Assembly (NCBI RefSeq): GCF_013141425.1 | Contig: NZ_JABFRA010000103.1 | Span: 1-40,395, forward strand | Origin: Methylotenera sp. | GTDB lineage: Bacteria; Pseudomonadota; Gammaproteobacteria; Burkholderiales; Methylophilaceae | DNA: 40,395 bases | Direction: 5' to 3' | Shown: piece by piece, positions 1 to 7,789 of the stretch | Numbering within the stretch: position 1 is the stretch's first letter | Layout of the letters: each line of letters begins with the position of its first letter | Notes under the pieces: model-generated | Told to the model about the DNA's origin: nothing | Databases searched by the model: none | The model's input: only the letters and a program-made list of their open reading frames with translations | Position numbers and translations under genes: made by a program

Positions 1-107
1 GAGTAATATTTTTATATAATTTCCCTTTTAGTGCTGTTCGCAAGGGGGCTAGTTGATATACAATGTCGCCTTGTTTTAAGCGGCGTAGTTTTTTGCCGTA
101 TCTACCT
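1..107. other. Non-coding leader before tRNA-Leu
   Basis: I see no supportable reading frame here. The stretch probably carries the tRNA-Leu promoter: TATACA at 57-62 could be a -10 box about 45 bases before the mature tRNA. The matching -35 region around 34-39 is poor, so this is only a suggestion. In many betaproteobacteria secG lies just upstream of a tRNA-Leu, but no secG coding sequence is visible in this window. Confidence 0.35.
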
Positions 108-192
108 GCGAGAGTGGCGGAATTGGTAGACGCACTGGATTTAGGTTCCAGCGCCGTAAGGCGTGAGAGTTCGAGTCTCTCCTTTCGCACCA
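108..192 (+). tRNA. tRNA-Leu (anticodon UAG)
   Basis: The gene folds as a class II tRNA with a long variable arm. The 7-bp acceptor stem pairs GCGAGAG (108-114) with CTTTCGC (182-188), followed by discriminator A and an encoded CCA (190-192). The anticodon stem CTGGA/TCCAG encloses loop TTTAGGT, giving anticodon TAG, which reads CUA and other CUN leucine codons. The T arm contains GTTCGAGTC. No convincing T-run terminator follows; only a 9-bp AT-rich hairpin at 251-271 is seen downstream. Confidence 0.97.
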
Positions 193-640
193 AGATATAT
201 TTTCTTGAATTTATATTTATGATTTAATTTTTTCAAATTATTTCTCAATAACTAGAATTTCTAATTCTAGTATCTCAAATTAGCCCCTCAAAAATTAACG
301 TCGACTGATATCTAATTTTAACGTGATCTCCAACAGCCATAATCGGCTTTGAGTCTGTTACTAGGCATTAAAATTCAACTAGAAGATTCGGCTTACATAA
401 ATCGTCACTTCATAGTTTTCCTTATGATAAATAGGGTTTCTGGGTATTTATCTAAACACGCAGCTATGGCTAAATAGCAACTATTCTAAATTAAATCGGA
501 ATGACTTGATTTGATGGGGATGGTGAGTATTTTTTGATACCAGAACCCAATAACGGTCAATTTTTCTGAGTATATAAAAAAATTATTTTTCGTGATTAAT
601 TGCGCTCGGAAATAATCAATAATAATATTGGGGCGGGGAA
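193..640. other. 448-bp AT-rich intergenic stretch with two short inverted repeats
   Basis: I see no gene in this interval. It contains two perfect small inverted repeats: 9-bp arms ACTAGAATT/AATTCTAGT at 251-259 and 263-271 around a 3-base centre, and 8-bp arms GATAAATA/TATTTATC at 426-433 and 445-452 around 11 bases. The first could end the tRNA transcript, although it lacks a T-run. The second could be a protein-binding site ahead of the receiver gene. TATATAAA near 571 is a possible -10 box for that gene, but I found no matching -35. Confidence 0.4.
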
Positions 641-1045
641 ATGATTGAAGCTGAAGTAAAGATGTTGCTGGTAGAAGACAATGAAGATTTCAGAGGGCGG
701 GTAAGTTATCTGTTGCGTGAAAGATTTTCTTCAATGCAAATTTCCGAGGTGGGGACTTGCTCCGACGCACTTAAAATAATGAACGACCACACACAAAACT
801 TAATCTTTATGGATATTAATCTTCCGGACGGTATGGGGTTGGATCTTACCAAGACGATAACTGAAAAATTTTCCGATTCAGTCGTAGTTATTCTGTCCGT
901 CAACGACATGCCCGAGTATCGTGAAGCTTCATTCAATTGTGGCGCTAGTCATTTTTTCAGCAAAGGTAACTTTTCTTTTCAAGAAGTTGTCGGATTTATT
1001 GAAGACTTTCTTTCTGGCAAAGTTCGCCGGAATAAATTACACTAA
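641..1045 (+). CDS. Stand-alone response-regulator receiver (REC) protein
   Basis: This is a 134-residue single-domain receiver with no output domain. The phosphorylation site is intact: acidic pair E12/D13 (LLVEDNED), phosphoacceptor D58 (LIFMDINLPDG), switch residue S86 (VVILSVND) and conserved K108 (FFSKG). Single-domain receivers act through protein contacts or as phosphate shuttles or sinks rather than binding DNA. The ATG at 641 is preceded by a G-rich stretch GGGGCGGGG that can serve as ribosome-binding site; an in-frame ATG at 662 is the alternative. The next gene is a histidine kinase 113 bp downstream on the same strand, and a NarL-type regulator follows, so this protein probably belongs to the same signalling pathway. 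The partner and the signal cannot be named. Confidence 0.88.
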   Translation: MIEAEVKMLLVEDNEDFRGRVSYLLRERFSSMQISEVGTCSDALKIMNDHTQNLIFMDINLPDGMGLDLTKTITEKFSDSVVVILSVNDMPEYREASFNCGASHFFSKGNFSFQEVVGFIEDFLSGKVRRNKLH

Positions 1046-1158
1046 ATGCTATTGTAAATTACCGTTAAGTTCGCTTAAGTGTTGCGCTGTAAATTGGCCT
1101 TGCATGATTCAAGACAACGAAAATATCGGTACTTTTCCTTCATTAATGTGATAATTGA

Positions 1159-3351
1159 ATGACAGTTTTAGGTGACTACCGAGTGACAAAGTCCAGCGCA
1201 ATTCGAACGGTGCAAAAGGTGAAATCTGAGTGGGAATCGACTGTTGATTCAGTTGCAGAACTCATTTTCATTGTCCGCAAAGATGGCGTTATTCTGCGTG
1301 CCAACAGAACCATTGAACAATGGGGGTTGGGTGACGTAGAAAACGTGAAAGGTAGGTCTTTACATGAACTGTTGCACCCGTCATGCAATGCTAAGAAGTG
1401 TGATTTAAAAAAGCTTTTAGGCTTGTCTGATAAAGTATTGGCTACGGGTGAAACGCTTGAGTATCGTGGTTTTGATTTACTGTTAAATCGAAATCTATTA
1501 ATCCAGTTAATCCCGATTAGTGTTGATGAAATTCATACGTCTGGACACATGGCGATTATATTTCGTGACATTAGTCAATTAAACTTATCTGGCAGTCATT
1601 TGACCAGTAAATCTAATTGGACTTCACTTAAGGCAAACAATGTAGGATCTAGCGCTGATCCCAATAATTCCGCCAGCCTAGATGCTGAACGACAGTCACT
1701 TGCTAGCCCCGAGCTTAATTTTAAATTTATAGAGAAGATAAAGCGTGAGTGGGAGTCTGCTGTTGATTCATTGCCGCAAATTATCTGCTTGGTGAACGGA
1801 GCGGGTACTGTTGTTCGAGTTAATCGTGCTATTGAACATTGGAAACTGGGCGATGTTACTTTGGCGAGTGGACGCAATCTTCATGAGATTCTACACAAAA
1901 GTTGTAAAGATAAAGATTGTTATCTGAATAGTTTAAATCAACAAATTGCTAGTGTGTTAGCTAAGGGGCAAGTTGCTGAGTGTCAGAAGCAAGATGTTGT
2001 ATTAAATAAGCATTTGCATTTTCAAATCAATGCATTCTCCTCTAAACATTCACCTCAAAGCGGTTTGGCTGTTGTCAATATAACTGATATTACCGATATC
2101 AGGCATGTGGAGCTTGAAATTGGCTGCTTGAATACAAAGCTTGAGAAGCGCATAAAGTCGAGAAATTTGAATCTTCAGAAAATTAATTTGAAGCTCAAGC
2201 AAGAGATTGAGTTACGCAAACAGGCTGAGGCTAAATTTAAGGACAGTCGCCAGAAATTCACGCATTTGGTGGAGATGATGAATGAAGGTATGGTGATTCA
2301 GGATTTGGATCAAAAAATAAGTTACGCTAATCGGCACTTACTCAAGATTCTCGGTTTACCTCGAACAGAAGTGGTCGGGCGAAAATTCACCGATTTTGTT
2401 GATGTTGATTACATTGATTCTTGGGTGAGTGGTGGGCTAAAGAACTCTAAAAGTGTCGAGAGTTCTTATGTATTTAAGATGAAAGGCAAGGCTGGTAAAG
2501 CTTTGTGGGTTAAGGGTGCTCCGCAGCCTTTGCTTGATGCCGATAAAAATTGTGTTGGTAGCTATGCGGTAATTACCGACATTAATGACCAAATAGAAAT
2601 TGAGCAAAAATTACTCAGAACCGAGATAAAGCTGCGCTCACTTGCCAAACAGGTGCTTTTTGCGCAGGAACTTGAGCGCAAACGCATTGCCTCTGAATTG
2701 CATGACGGTATCGGTCAAACCTTAAGTGCAATTAAGTTCTACGTAGAAAATAATATTCGAGATCTAACAGAAACGCCCGCTTTGTCTGCGTCTGAACAAT
2801 TTGCCTCGGTAATTCCGAAATTACAAGGCGCTATCGAGGAAGTACGAAGAATCTCTATGGATTTGCGACCGTCACTGCTCGATGATATTGGCGTTTTGGC
2901 AACACTCAGTTGGTTTTGTCGTGAGGCAAAACAGGCAAGCCCGCATGTTGATTTCAGCTTTGATAAAACCAATGTCAATGAACTTGATATTATTGCCAGC
3001 CTTAAAACGGAGATCTTTCGTATTGTGCAAGAGGCCGTTAATAACGCCACGAAATACAGCCGAGCCAAACATATCAATATCTCGATAAAAGATGCCAATA
3101 AATCGATACATTTAGAAGTATGTGATGATGGTATTGGTTTTGACTATACGAAAGTAGCAAGTCAGCAAGGGTATAGTGAGTCAAAAGGGATGGGCCTTGT
3201 CAGCATGCGAGAGCGTGTAGAGAACTCCGGTGGCGAATTCTCTGTCAGTAGTGCGCCGAATGCTGGTACTAAAGTCATTTGCATCTGGCCGAAAGAAAAG
3301 CGTGCTTTCATCGACAATCGTTCAGGTCGGCGTGATAGACGTGGTCGATAA
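1159..3351 (+). CDS. Soluble PAS-PAS-PAS HisKA_3 sensor histidine kinase
   Basis: This is a 730-residue NarX/LiaS-class kinase without membrane segments or a signal peptide, so it should sense a cytoplasmic signal. Domain order: PAS-like copy 1 (about 20-140), PAS-like copy 2 (about 193-320), a coiled coil (about 325-370), a classical PAS (about 370-480), HisKA_3 with phospho-acceptor H515 (ELHDGIGQTLS), and a HATPase with N-box N628/N629 and G1 box D657-G658-I659-G660. Copies 1 and 2 align without gaps at an offset of 173 residues (W25/W198, H73/H246). Both carry H-x2-C-x4-C: H73, C76, C81 and H246, C249, C254. The ATG at 1159 directly follows an in-frame TGA, so it is the earliest start, but no good Shine-Dalgarno is visible. 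The NarL-type regulator at 3536 is the obvious phosphotransfer partner. Confidence 0.92.
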   Translation: MTVLGDYRVTKSSAIRTVQKVKSEWESTVDSVAELIFIVRKDGVILRANRTIEQWGLGDVENVKGRSLHELLHPSCNAKKCDLKKLLGLSDKVLATGETLEYRGFDLLLNRNLLIQLIPISVDEIHTSGHMAIIFRDISQLNLSGSHLTSKSNWTSLKANNVGSSADPNNSASLDAERQSLASPELNFKFIEKIKREWESAVDSLPQIICLVNGAGTVVRVNRAIEHWKLGDVTLASGRNLHEILHKSCKDKDCYLNSLNQQIASVLAKGQVAECQKQDVVLNKHLHFQINAFSSKHSPQSGLAVVNITDITDIRHVELEIGCLNTKLEKRIKSRNLNLQKINLKLKQEIELRKQAEAKFKDSRQKFTHLVEMMNEGMVIQDLDQKISYANRHLLKILGLPRTEVVGRKFTDFVDVDYIDSWVSGGLKNSKSVESSYVFKMKGKAGKALWVKGAPQPLLDADKNCVGSYAVITDINDQIEIEQKLLRTEIKLRSLAKQVLFAQELERKRIASELHDGIGQTLSAIKFYVENNIRDLTETPALSASEQFASVIPKLQGAIEEVRRISMDLRPSLLDDIGVLATLSWFCREAKQASPHVDFSFDKTNVNELDIIASLKTEIFRIVQEAVNNATKYSRAKHINISIKDANKSIHLEVCDDGIGFDYTKVASQQGYSESKGMGLVSMRERVENSGGEFSVSSAPNAGTKVICIWPKEKRAFIDNRSGRRDRRGR

Positions 3352-3535
3352 TGACTGCATTGCAGTTATTGCAATTAAACACTGTTTTCCGATAAAATTT
3401 CTAGGTGGTGCTACATTCAATAAGCAATTAGCTTATCGCTGAGGAATGCGAATCTTCACTGTGCATTAATATATGATCTTTAATCTCAGTGCTTTAATTA
3501 TGCTTTATTTAACTATAGTCGGGTAATATAGTCGG

Positions 3536-4192
3536 ATGGAAATAAAATACCGAATATTGATTGTTGAAGACCACACTTTGTTGCGTGATGGATTAACTAC
3601 CATTATTGCTTCTGACCCGAATATGGAAGTAATCGGCGGTGTGGATAATGGCCTGGATGCGGTAAGGCAGGCCGTTGCACTGAAACCTGATTTAATCTTG
3701 ATGGACATTAATATGCCTGTCATGAATGGCACAGAAGCACTAATAGACATTAAAAGAAGAGAGCCGGGCATCAAAGTGATGATGCTGACGGCACATAAAG
3801 CCGAAGAGTATATACGTGATTGCCTGCATGCGGGCGCCGATGGGTATGTGCTCAAACATGCCACTCGTGAAGAATTGATGCTGGCAATTAACAAAGTGCT
3901 GAATGGCAAAAGCTACTTATCACCAGAAGTTTCCGAACAGATTGTAAGTGGTTATATGGGAGGAGCAAATGCATCCTCGCCTTCAGCGTGGGAAACGCTG
4001 GCAAAACGAGAGCGTGAAGTTCTGAAACTGGTAGCAGAAGGTAACACGAATAAGATGATTTCTTCATTAATGTGTATCAGTGTCAAAACCGTAGAAAAGC
4101 ACCGAGCAAATCTGATGAAAAAACTTAATCTACGCAACTCTGCGGCTCTCACGGCCTTTGCGATTGAAAAAGGTTTATTGGCTAACGTTTGA
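3536..4192 (+). CDS. NarL/FixJ-family response regulator (REC + LuxR-type HTH)
   Basis: This 218-residue transcription regulator pairs an N-terminal receiver with a GerE/LuxR helix-turn-helix. Receiver landmarks are E11/D12, phosphoacceptor D57 (LILMDINMP), T85 (VMMLTAH) and K107 (GYVLKHA). The HTH spans about residues 150-213 and has the family signature (LAKREREVLKLVAEGNTNK, then ISVKTVEKHRANLMKKL). Regulators of this type pair with HisKA_3 kinases such as the one ending 184 bp upstream, so phosphorylation by that kinase is the natural inference. The next gene downstream on the same strand encodes an outer-membrane protein whose upstream region holds a direct repeat, making it a candidate target. 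The regulated genes are otherwise unknown. Confidence 0.94.
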   Translation: MEIKYRILIVEDHTLLRDGLTTIIASDPNMEVIGGVDNGLDAVRQAVALKPDLILMDINMPVMNGTEALIDIKRREPGIKVMMLTAHKAEEYIRDCLHAGADGYVLKHATREELMLAINKVLNGKSYLSPEVSEQIVSGYMGGANASSPSAWETLAKREREVLKLVAEGNTNKMISSLMCISVKTVEKHRANLMKKLNLRNSAALTAFAIEKGLLANV

Positions 4193-4306
4193 TATCAAAA
4201 CGATGTCTAAAGATAGTCTGCTTGCTTTGAGCAAGAGCTAAATTCTCAGCTACGCTCAATTTTGGTGCGTAATTTTCAGATTTGCACCGAATATCACCAC
4301 ATCAAT

Positions 4307-4339
4307 TTGTTGTATTTATGATGAATTGTTGCATTTATG
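4307..4339 (+). promoter_or_regulatory. Direct repeat upstream of the TorF-type porin gene
   Basis: TTGTTGTATTTATG (4307-4320) is repeated as TTGTTGCATTTATG (4326-4339): 13 of 14 bases match at a 19-bp period. The repeat lies about 100 bp before the porin start. A possible -10 box, TATACA, is at 4408-4413 with no good -35, as in many activator-dependent promoters. It may be a binding site for the adjacent NarL-type regulator, but this is inference. Confidence 0.35.
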
Positions 4340-4436
4340 TTAGTAATAGGTTGCACCCAAGTAGTAATTGATAGAATATATTTCTCACGGGAATACTTTA
4401 AGTTAGCTATACATTATTAACACACAAGGGAGTTAT

Positions 4437-5261
4437 ATGAGTACTTTAGCTTGGATTAAAAATCGACATGTGGTGAGCGCATTAATTGCAACACCAATTT
4501 TATTGAACTGTGCTTACGCTTCTGCTGAAGATGCAGCCCCAGCCACGGTTGCGCCTGCTGCCGCTCAGGCGGAGCCTGAATCTCCGCATTCATTTACATT
4601 TAATCTTGGTTTGTATAGCAATTATATGTTTCGTGGTGTTGCTTTAAGTGATGGCCCAGCACTACAAGGTGGTGCGGATTATGCGCATAGTAGTGGGTTT
4701 TATGCAGGCACATGGTTTTCTAATATCGATAAAGAGTTTGCAGCTGGCAATTCATTAGAGGTGGATGTTTATGGCGGTTATGCTCATACCTTTGATAATG
4801 GGTTAGGAATTAATTTACTGGGTAATTATTATTGGTACCCTCATAATAAAAAATTAGATGGTGAATCTATTGATACATTTGAAGTGTCTGCTGCTATCTC
4901 TTACAAATTCCTTACCTATACTTACTATAATGCTTTGACAGATTATTATGGTGCTCCAGATAGTAAAAATGCTGAATATCATGAATTGAAAGTAAATCAA
5001 AAACTTCCTATTGGGGACTTGAATTTTATTGCTAAGGTAGGGTATCAAGATACAAGCGGTTTGGGTGGAAATCAGGGTGATTTTGCGATCGGTTTGAACC
5101 GTGATTTCGCATTATCAGGAACAGGTAAACCATTAGAAGGTTTCAATGCAGGTGCAATTTTTACCAGAACATTTGATGTGGAAAGTCAGGGGTTTTATAC
5201 TGCAGATGGTAGAGATTTAAATGCGGCAAAATTAACGTTCTATGTAAAACGAACTTGGTAA
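4437..5261 (+). CDS. TorF-family putative outer-membrane porin (Gcw_chp type)
   Basis: This 274-residue secreted protein has a signal peptide (hydrophobic ALIATPILLNCAYASA, cleavage likely before AEDAA), an Ala/Pro-rich linker, and then a beta-rich body. The body opens with the family motif FNLGLYSNYMFRGVALSDG. Alternating aromatic strands run to the end, and the protein closes with an aromatic residue (VKRTW*), as outer-membrane beta-barrels often do. The family is annotated as TorF-type putative porin or 'conserved hypothetical Gcw_chp'; the substrate is not established. A strong AAGGGAG ribosome-binding site precedes ATG 4437. The gene stands alone between the two-component cluster and a strong terminator. 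Its expression may respond to the upstream regulator, given the direct repeat at 4307-4339. Confidence 0.85.
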   Translation: MSTLAWIKNRHVVSALIATPILLNCAYASAEDAAPATVAPAAAQAEPESPHSFTFNLGLYSNYMFRGVALSDGPALQGGADYAHSSGFYAGTWFSNIDKEFAAGNSLEVDVYGGYAHTFDNGLGINLLGNYYWYPHNKKLDGESIDTFEVSAAISYKFLTYTYYNALTDYYGAPDSKNAEYHELKVNQKLPIGDLNFIAKVGYQDTSGLGGNQGDFAIGLNRDFALSGTGKPLEGFNAGAIFTRTFDVESQGFYTADGRDLNAAKLTFYVKRTW

Positions 5262-5288
5262 CTAAGTTTAATATAGTGAGTTTAAAAT

Positions 5289-5315
5289 GGGGTGCTTTAG
5301 CGCCCCGTTTTTTTT
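5289..5315 (+). terminator. Rho-independent terminator after the porin gene
   Basis: GGGGTGC (5289-5295) pairs with GCGCCCC (5300-5306) around loop TTTA and is followed by G and eight T residues (5308-5315). It lies 28 bases after the porin stop codon and is a classic intrinsic terminator. Confidence 0.92.
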
Positions 5316-5718
5316 GTGGCCTATCCATAAGAGAGAGAATTTGTTAGGAATCTGGTTTGTCCAGTATTTAGTTAATGATGGATTTACTCGAACATGCCGC
5401 TCAAGTCTATATTTTTATTGTTTAAAGCATAAGTAAATTAAATTGTTGGAGTCGTTTGTTAAGAAAAGCCTAATATGCTATAGTTTCCCGCTTAAATAAA
5501 GCGAAGTGATGAGCCTAAAAAACTTATAATTTTTTGGCATTTTTTTGATAAAAAAATATTGCGCGAGTTATAAATAATTCGCTGTAACTACCGTCAAATC
5601 ATAGTTTTGATGCTCGTCTTTCGTACCAACTTACTTAATTAAAAGCAGTATGTTAGTGAAATGATAATTAAAAATTCGCTTACATTGTTTGCATTTAGAA
5701 CTTTAGGAATAACATAGC
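5316..5718. other. Upstream region of tig, no gene seen
   Basis: This 403-bp AT-rich stretch lies between the porin terminator and tig. Its only clear element is the promoter at 5456-5484. That leaves a 5' leader of roughly 225 bases on the tig-clpP mRNA with several A/T runs. I recognise no known riboswitch or small-RNA motif in it. Confidence 0.5.
5456..5484 (+). promoter_or_regulatory. Sigma-70 promoter for tig-clpP
   Basis: The -35 box TTGTTA (5456-5461), a 17-bp spacer and the -10 box TATAGT (5479-5484) form a good vegetative promoter. The TG at 5476-5477, one base before the -10, makes it an extended -10. Transcription should start near 5491, well upstream of tig. Confidence 0.7.
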
Positions 5719-7023
5719 ATGGCATTGAATGTTGAAACACTCAGTAAATTAGAACGTCGTATTACGATTTCTGTACCATTACAACCGCTACAAGCGCAAA
5801 TTCACCAACGCCTAGCACAAATGTCCCGCACGGCAAAGTTCGCAGGGTTTAGACCCGGTAAAGCACCCTTGGGCTTAGTGAATCAGCATTATGGAGACCA
5901 AGTGCGCGATGAAGTCTATTCAGGTGCGGTGGAAAAAAGCTTTGGTGATGCGGTTGATGAGGCTAAATTACGTGTAGCGGGTTTCCCGAATATTGAACAT
6001 AAACCGTTCGGTGCTGCTTCTGAAACCTTAGAATACACAGCTACATTTGAAGTATTCCCTGAAGTAGTTTTGGGTGATTTGTCTAAAATTAAAATTGAGC
6101 GTCCTGTCATCGAAGTGAGCGAAGCAGACGTTAAAAAGACATTGGATGTTCTGGTTAAACAGCGCGTTAATTACGTTCCTGTTAAGCGTGCCGCAAAAAA
6201 AGGGGATCGCATTAATGTAACGCTAAAAGCTTCTATTGATGGTAAAGAGGTTGAATCAACTGGTGATAAAGGTATCGATTTGGTGTTGGGCGATGCGGGT
6301 CGTGTTGAATCGTTTGATGATCAACTAACAGGCGGTAAAGCCGGCAGTTCAAAGCAATTTGAAATTACTTATCCTGCAGATCATAACCCTGCACAACTTG
6401 CAGGTAAAACTGTGGGATATGATGTTACTTTTGTGAGTGTGTCTGAACCAAAACTGCCAGAAATTGATGCGGAGTTTGCAAAAAGTTTAGGTATTGAAGA
6501 CGGTGATGTTGCCAAAATGAAAGCGGAAGTGACTGAAAGCCTGAAGCAAGAAGTAGCGAAGCGTGTTAGTGCAAAACTTAAAGAACAAGTGTTTCAAGCC
6601 TTGGTAGAAAGCGCTGATTTTGAAATTCCACGCGTATTATTAGGCTCTGAAATTAATCGCATGATGGAAACAACGACACAGAACTTAAAGCAACGCGGTG
6701 CAGATTTGTCGGCAATTAAGCTTGAACCAGCTATGTTTGAAGATCAGGCAAAGCGTAGTACTAAACTGCGTTTGATTTTAGGTGAGCTTATTAATAGTAA
6801 TGGCTTGCATGCCAATGCAGATCAGATTCGTGCGATGGTTGATGTGTTCTCCCAAAGTTTCGAGCGTCCTTCTGATGTTGTAACTTGGTACTATGCCGAC
6901 CCTAAACGTTTAGACGAGCCATCTGCCTTGGCAACGGAAGAGAATGCTGTGGCTTGGGTGTTGTCCAAAGCAAAAGTAACAGATAAAAAAGTTAAATTCG
7001 ATGATTTAATGGGAAATGCTTAA
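5719..7023 (+). CDS. tig: Trigger factor, ribosome-associated chaperone/prolyl isomerase
   Basis: At 434 residues this is full length for the family. Trigger factor binds the ribosome at L23 near the exit tunnel and shelters nascent chains. The N-terminal ribosome-binding domain (1 to about 145) contains the signature loop GFRPGKAP. A FKBP-type PPIase domain follows (about 150-245; KKGDRINVTLKASIDGKEVE and LVLGDAGRVESFDDQLTGGK), then the helical C-terminal chaperone arms. An AGGAA ribosome-binding site precedes ATG 5719. The stop codon TAA is directly followed by the clpP ATG with no intervening base, so the two are surely co-transcribed and probably translationally coupled. Linkage of tig to clpP, clpX and lon is widespread in proteobacteria. 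Confidence 0.98.
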   Translation: MALNVETLSKLERRITISVPLQPLQAQIHQRLAQMSRTAKFAGFRPGKAPLGLVNQHYGDQVRDEVYSGAVEKSFGDAVDEAKLRVAGFPNIEHKPFGAASETLEYTATFEVFPEVVLGDLSKIKIERPVIEVSEADVKKTLDVLVKQRVNYVPVKRAAKKGDRINVTLKASIDGKEVESTGDKGIDLVLGDAGRVESFDDQLTGGKAGSSKQFEITYPADHNPAQLAGKTVGYDVTFVSVSEPKLPEIDAEFAKSLGIEDGDVAKMKAEVTESLKQEVAKRVSAKLKEQVFQALVESADFEIPRVLLGSEINRMMETTTQNLKQRGADLSAIKLEPAMFEDQAKRSTKLRLILGELINSNGLHANADQIRAMVDVFSQSFERPSDVVTWYYADPKRLDEPSALATEENAVAWVLSKAKVTDKKVKFDDLMGNA

Positions 7024-7668
7024 ATGAATAAGACGCAGCAATTGCAATTAGCGCAAGATTGGAATCCGCAAGACTTAGGCTATATCCCCATGGTGGTGGA
7101 GCAAAGTGGTCGTGGTGAGCGTTCATACGACATTTATTCCCGTTTGCTTAAAGAACGTGTGATTTTTCTGGTAGGTCCTGTAAATGACATGTCAGCCAAT
7201 CTTGTGGTAGCGCAGTTGTTGTTTTTGGAAGCGGAAAATCCAGATAAAGATATCTCACTCTATATCAATTCACCTGGCGGTTCTGTGACGGCGGGTATGT
7301 CAATCTACGACACCATGCAGTTTATTAAAGCAGATGTTAGTACTTTATGTATCGGTCAAGCAGCGAGTATGGGAGCATTTTTGTTAGCGGCAGGTGCTAA
7401 AGGCAAGCGCTTTAGTTTGCCTAATTCACGTGTCATGATTCATCAACCTTCTGGCGGCTTCCAAGGTCAATCTACGGATATTGAGATTCATGCAAAAGAA
7501 ATTTTGTATTTGCGTGGCAAGCTGAATGCTATCTTGGCGCACCACACAGGTAAAACAGCGGAAGAAATTGATCGTGATACAGAACGTGACAACTTTATGA
7601 GCGCTGAGCAGTCTGTAGAGTATGGAATGATTGATAAGGTGATTGCAAGTCGCACAGAAGCGGCTTAA
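7024..7668 (+). CDS. clpP: ATP-dependent Clp protease proteolytic subunit
   Basis: This 214-residue serine peptidase forms the tetradecameric barrel that degrades proteins fed by ClpX or ClpA. The catalytic triad is visible as S115 ([11 protein letters not shown]), H140 ([10 protein letters not shown]) and D189 (ERDNF). The oxyanion/handle motif [10 protein letters not shown] sits at 82-91. The short N-terminal extension before [10 protein letters not shown] is where the processed propeptide would lie. The ATG follows the tig stop with zero spacing (TAAATG), with GGGAA inside the tig 3' end as the likely Shine-Dalgarno. clpX starts 121 bp downstream on the same strand. Confidence 0.98.
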   Translation: MNKTQQLQLAQDWNPQDLGYIPMVVEQSGRGERSYDIYSRLLKERVIFLVGPVNDMSANLVVAQLLFLEAENPDKDISLYINSPGGSVTAGMSIYDTMQFIKADVSTLCIGQAASMGAFLLAAGAKGKRFSLPNSRVMIHQPSGGFQGQSTDIEIHAKEILYLRGKLNAILAHHTGKTAEEIDRDTERDNFMSAEQSVEYGMIDKVIASRTEAA

Positions 7669-7789
7669 GATTACTCTCAAGTTGCTCTTTTTTGAGTCGA
7701 TAATCAAGTAACGAACGGTGTGTTAAAAGCTTATGAGTTGACGCAAGTGACCAGCAAACTAAGCTATTTTTATAAATAGGACAAGATCG

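Noticed and set aside
921-1151. Plus-strand 76-residue frame between the receiver and the kinase
   Set aside because: It mostly overlaps the receiver gene in another frame, has no family features and no ribosome-binding site.
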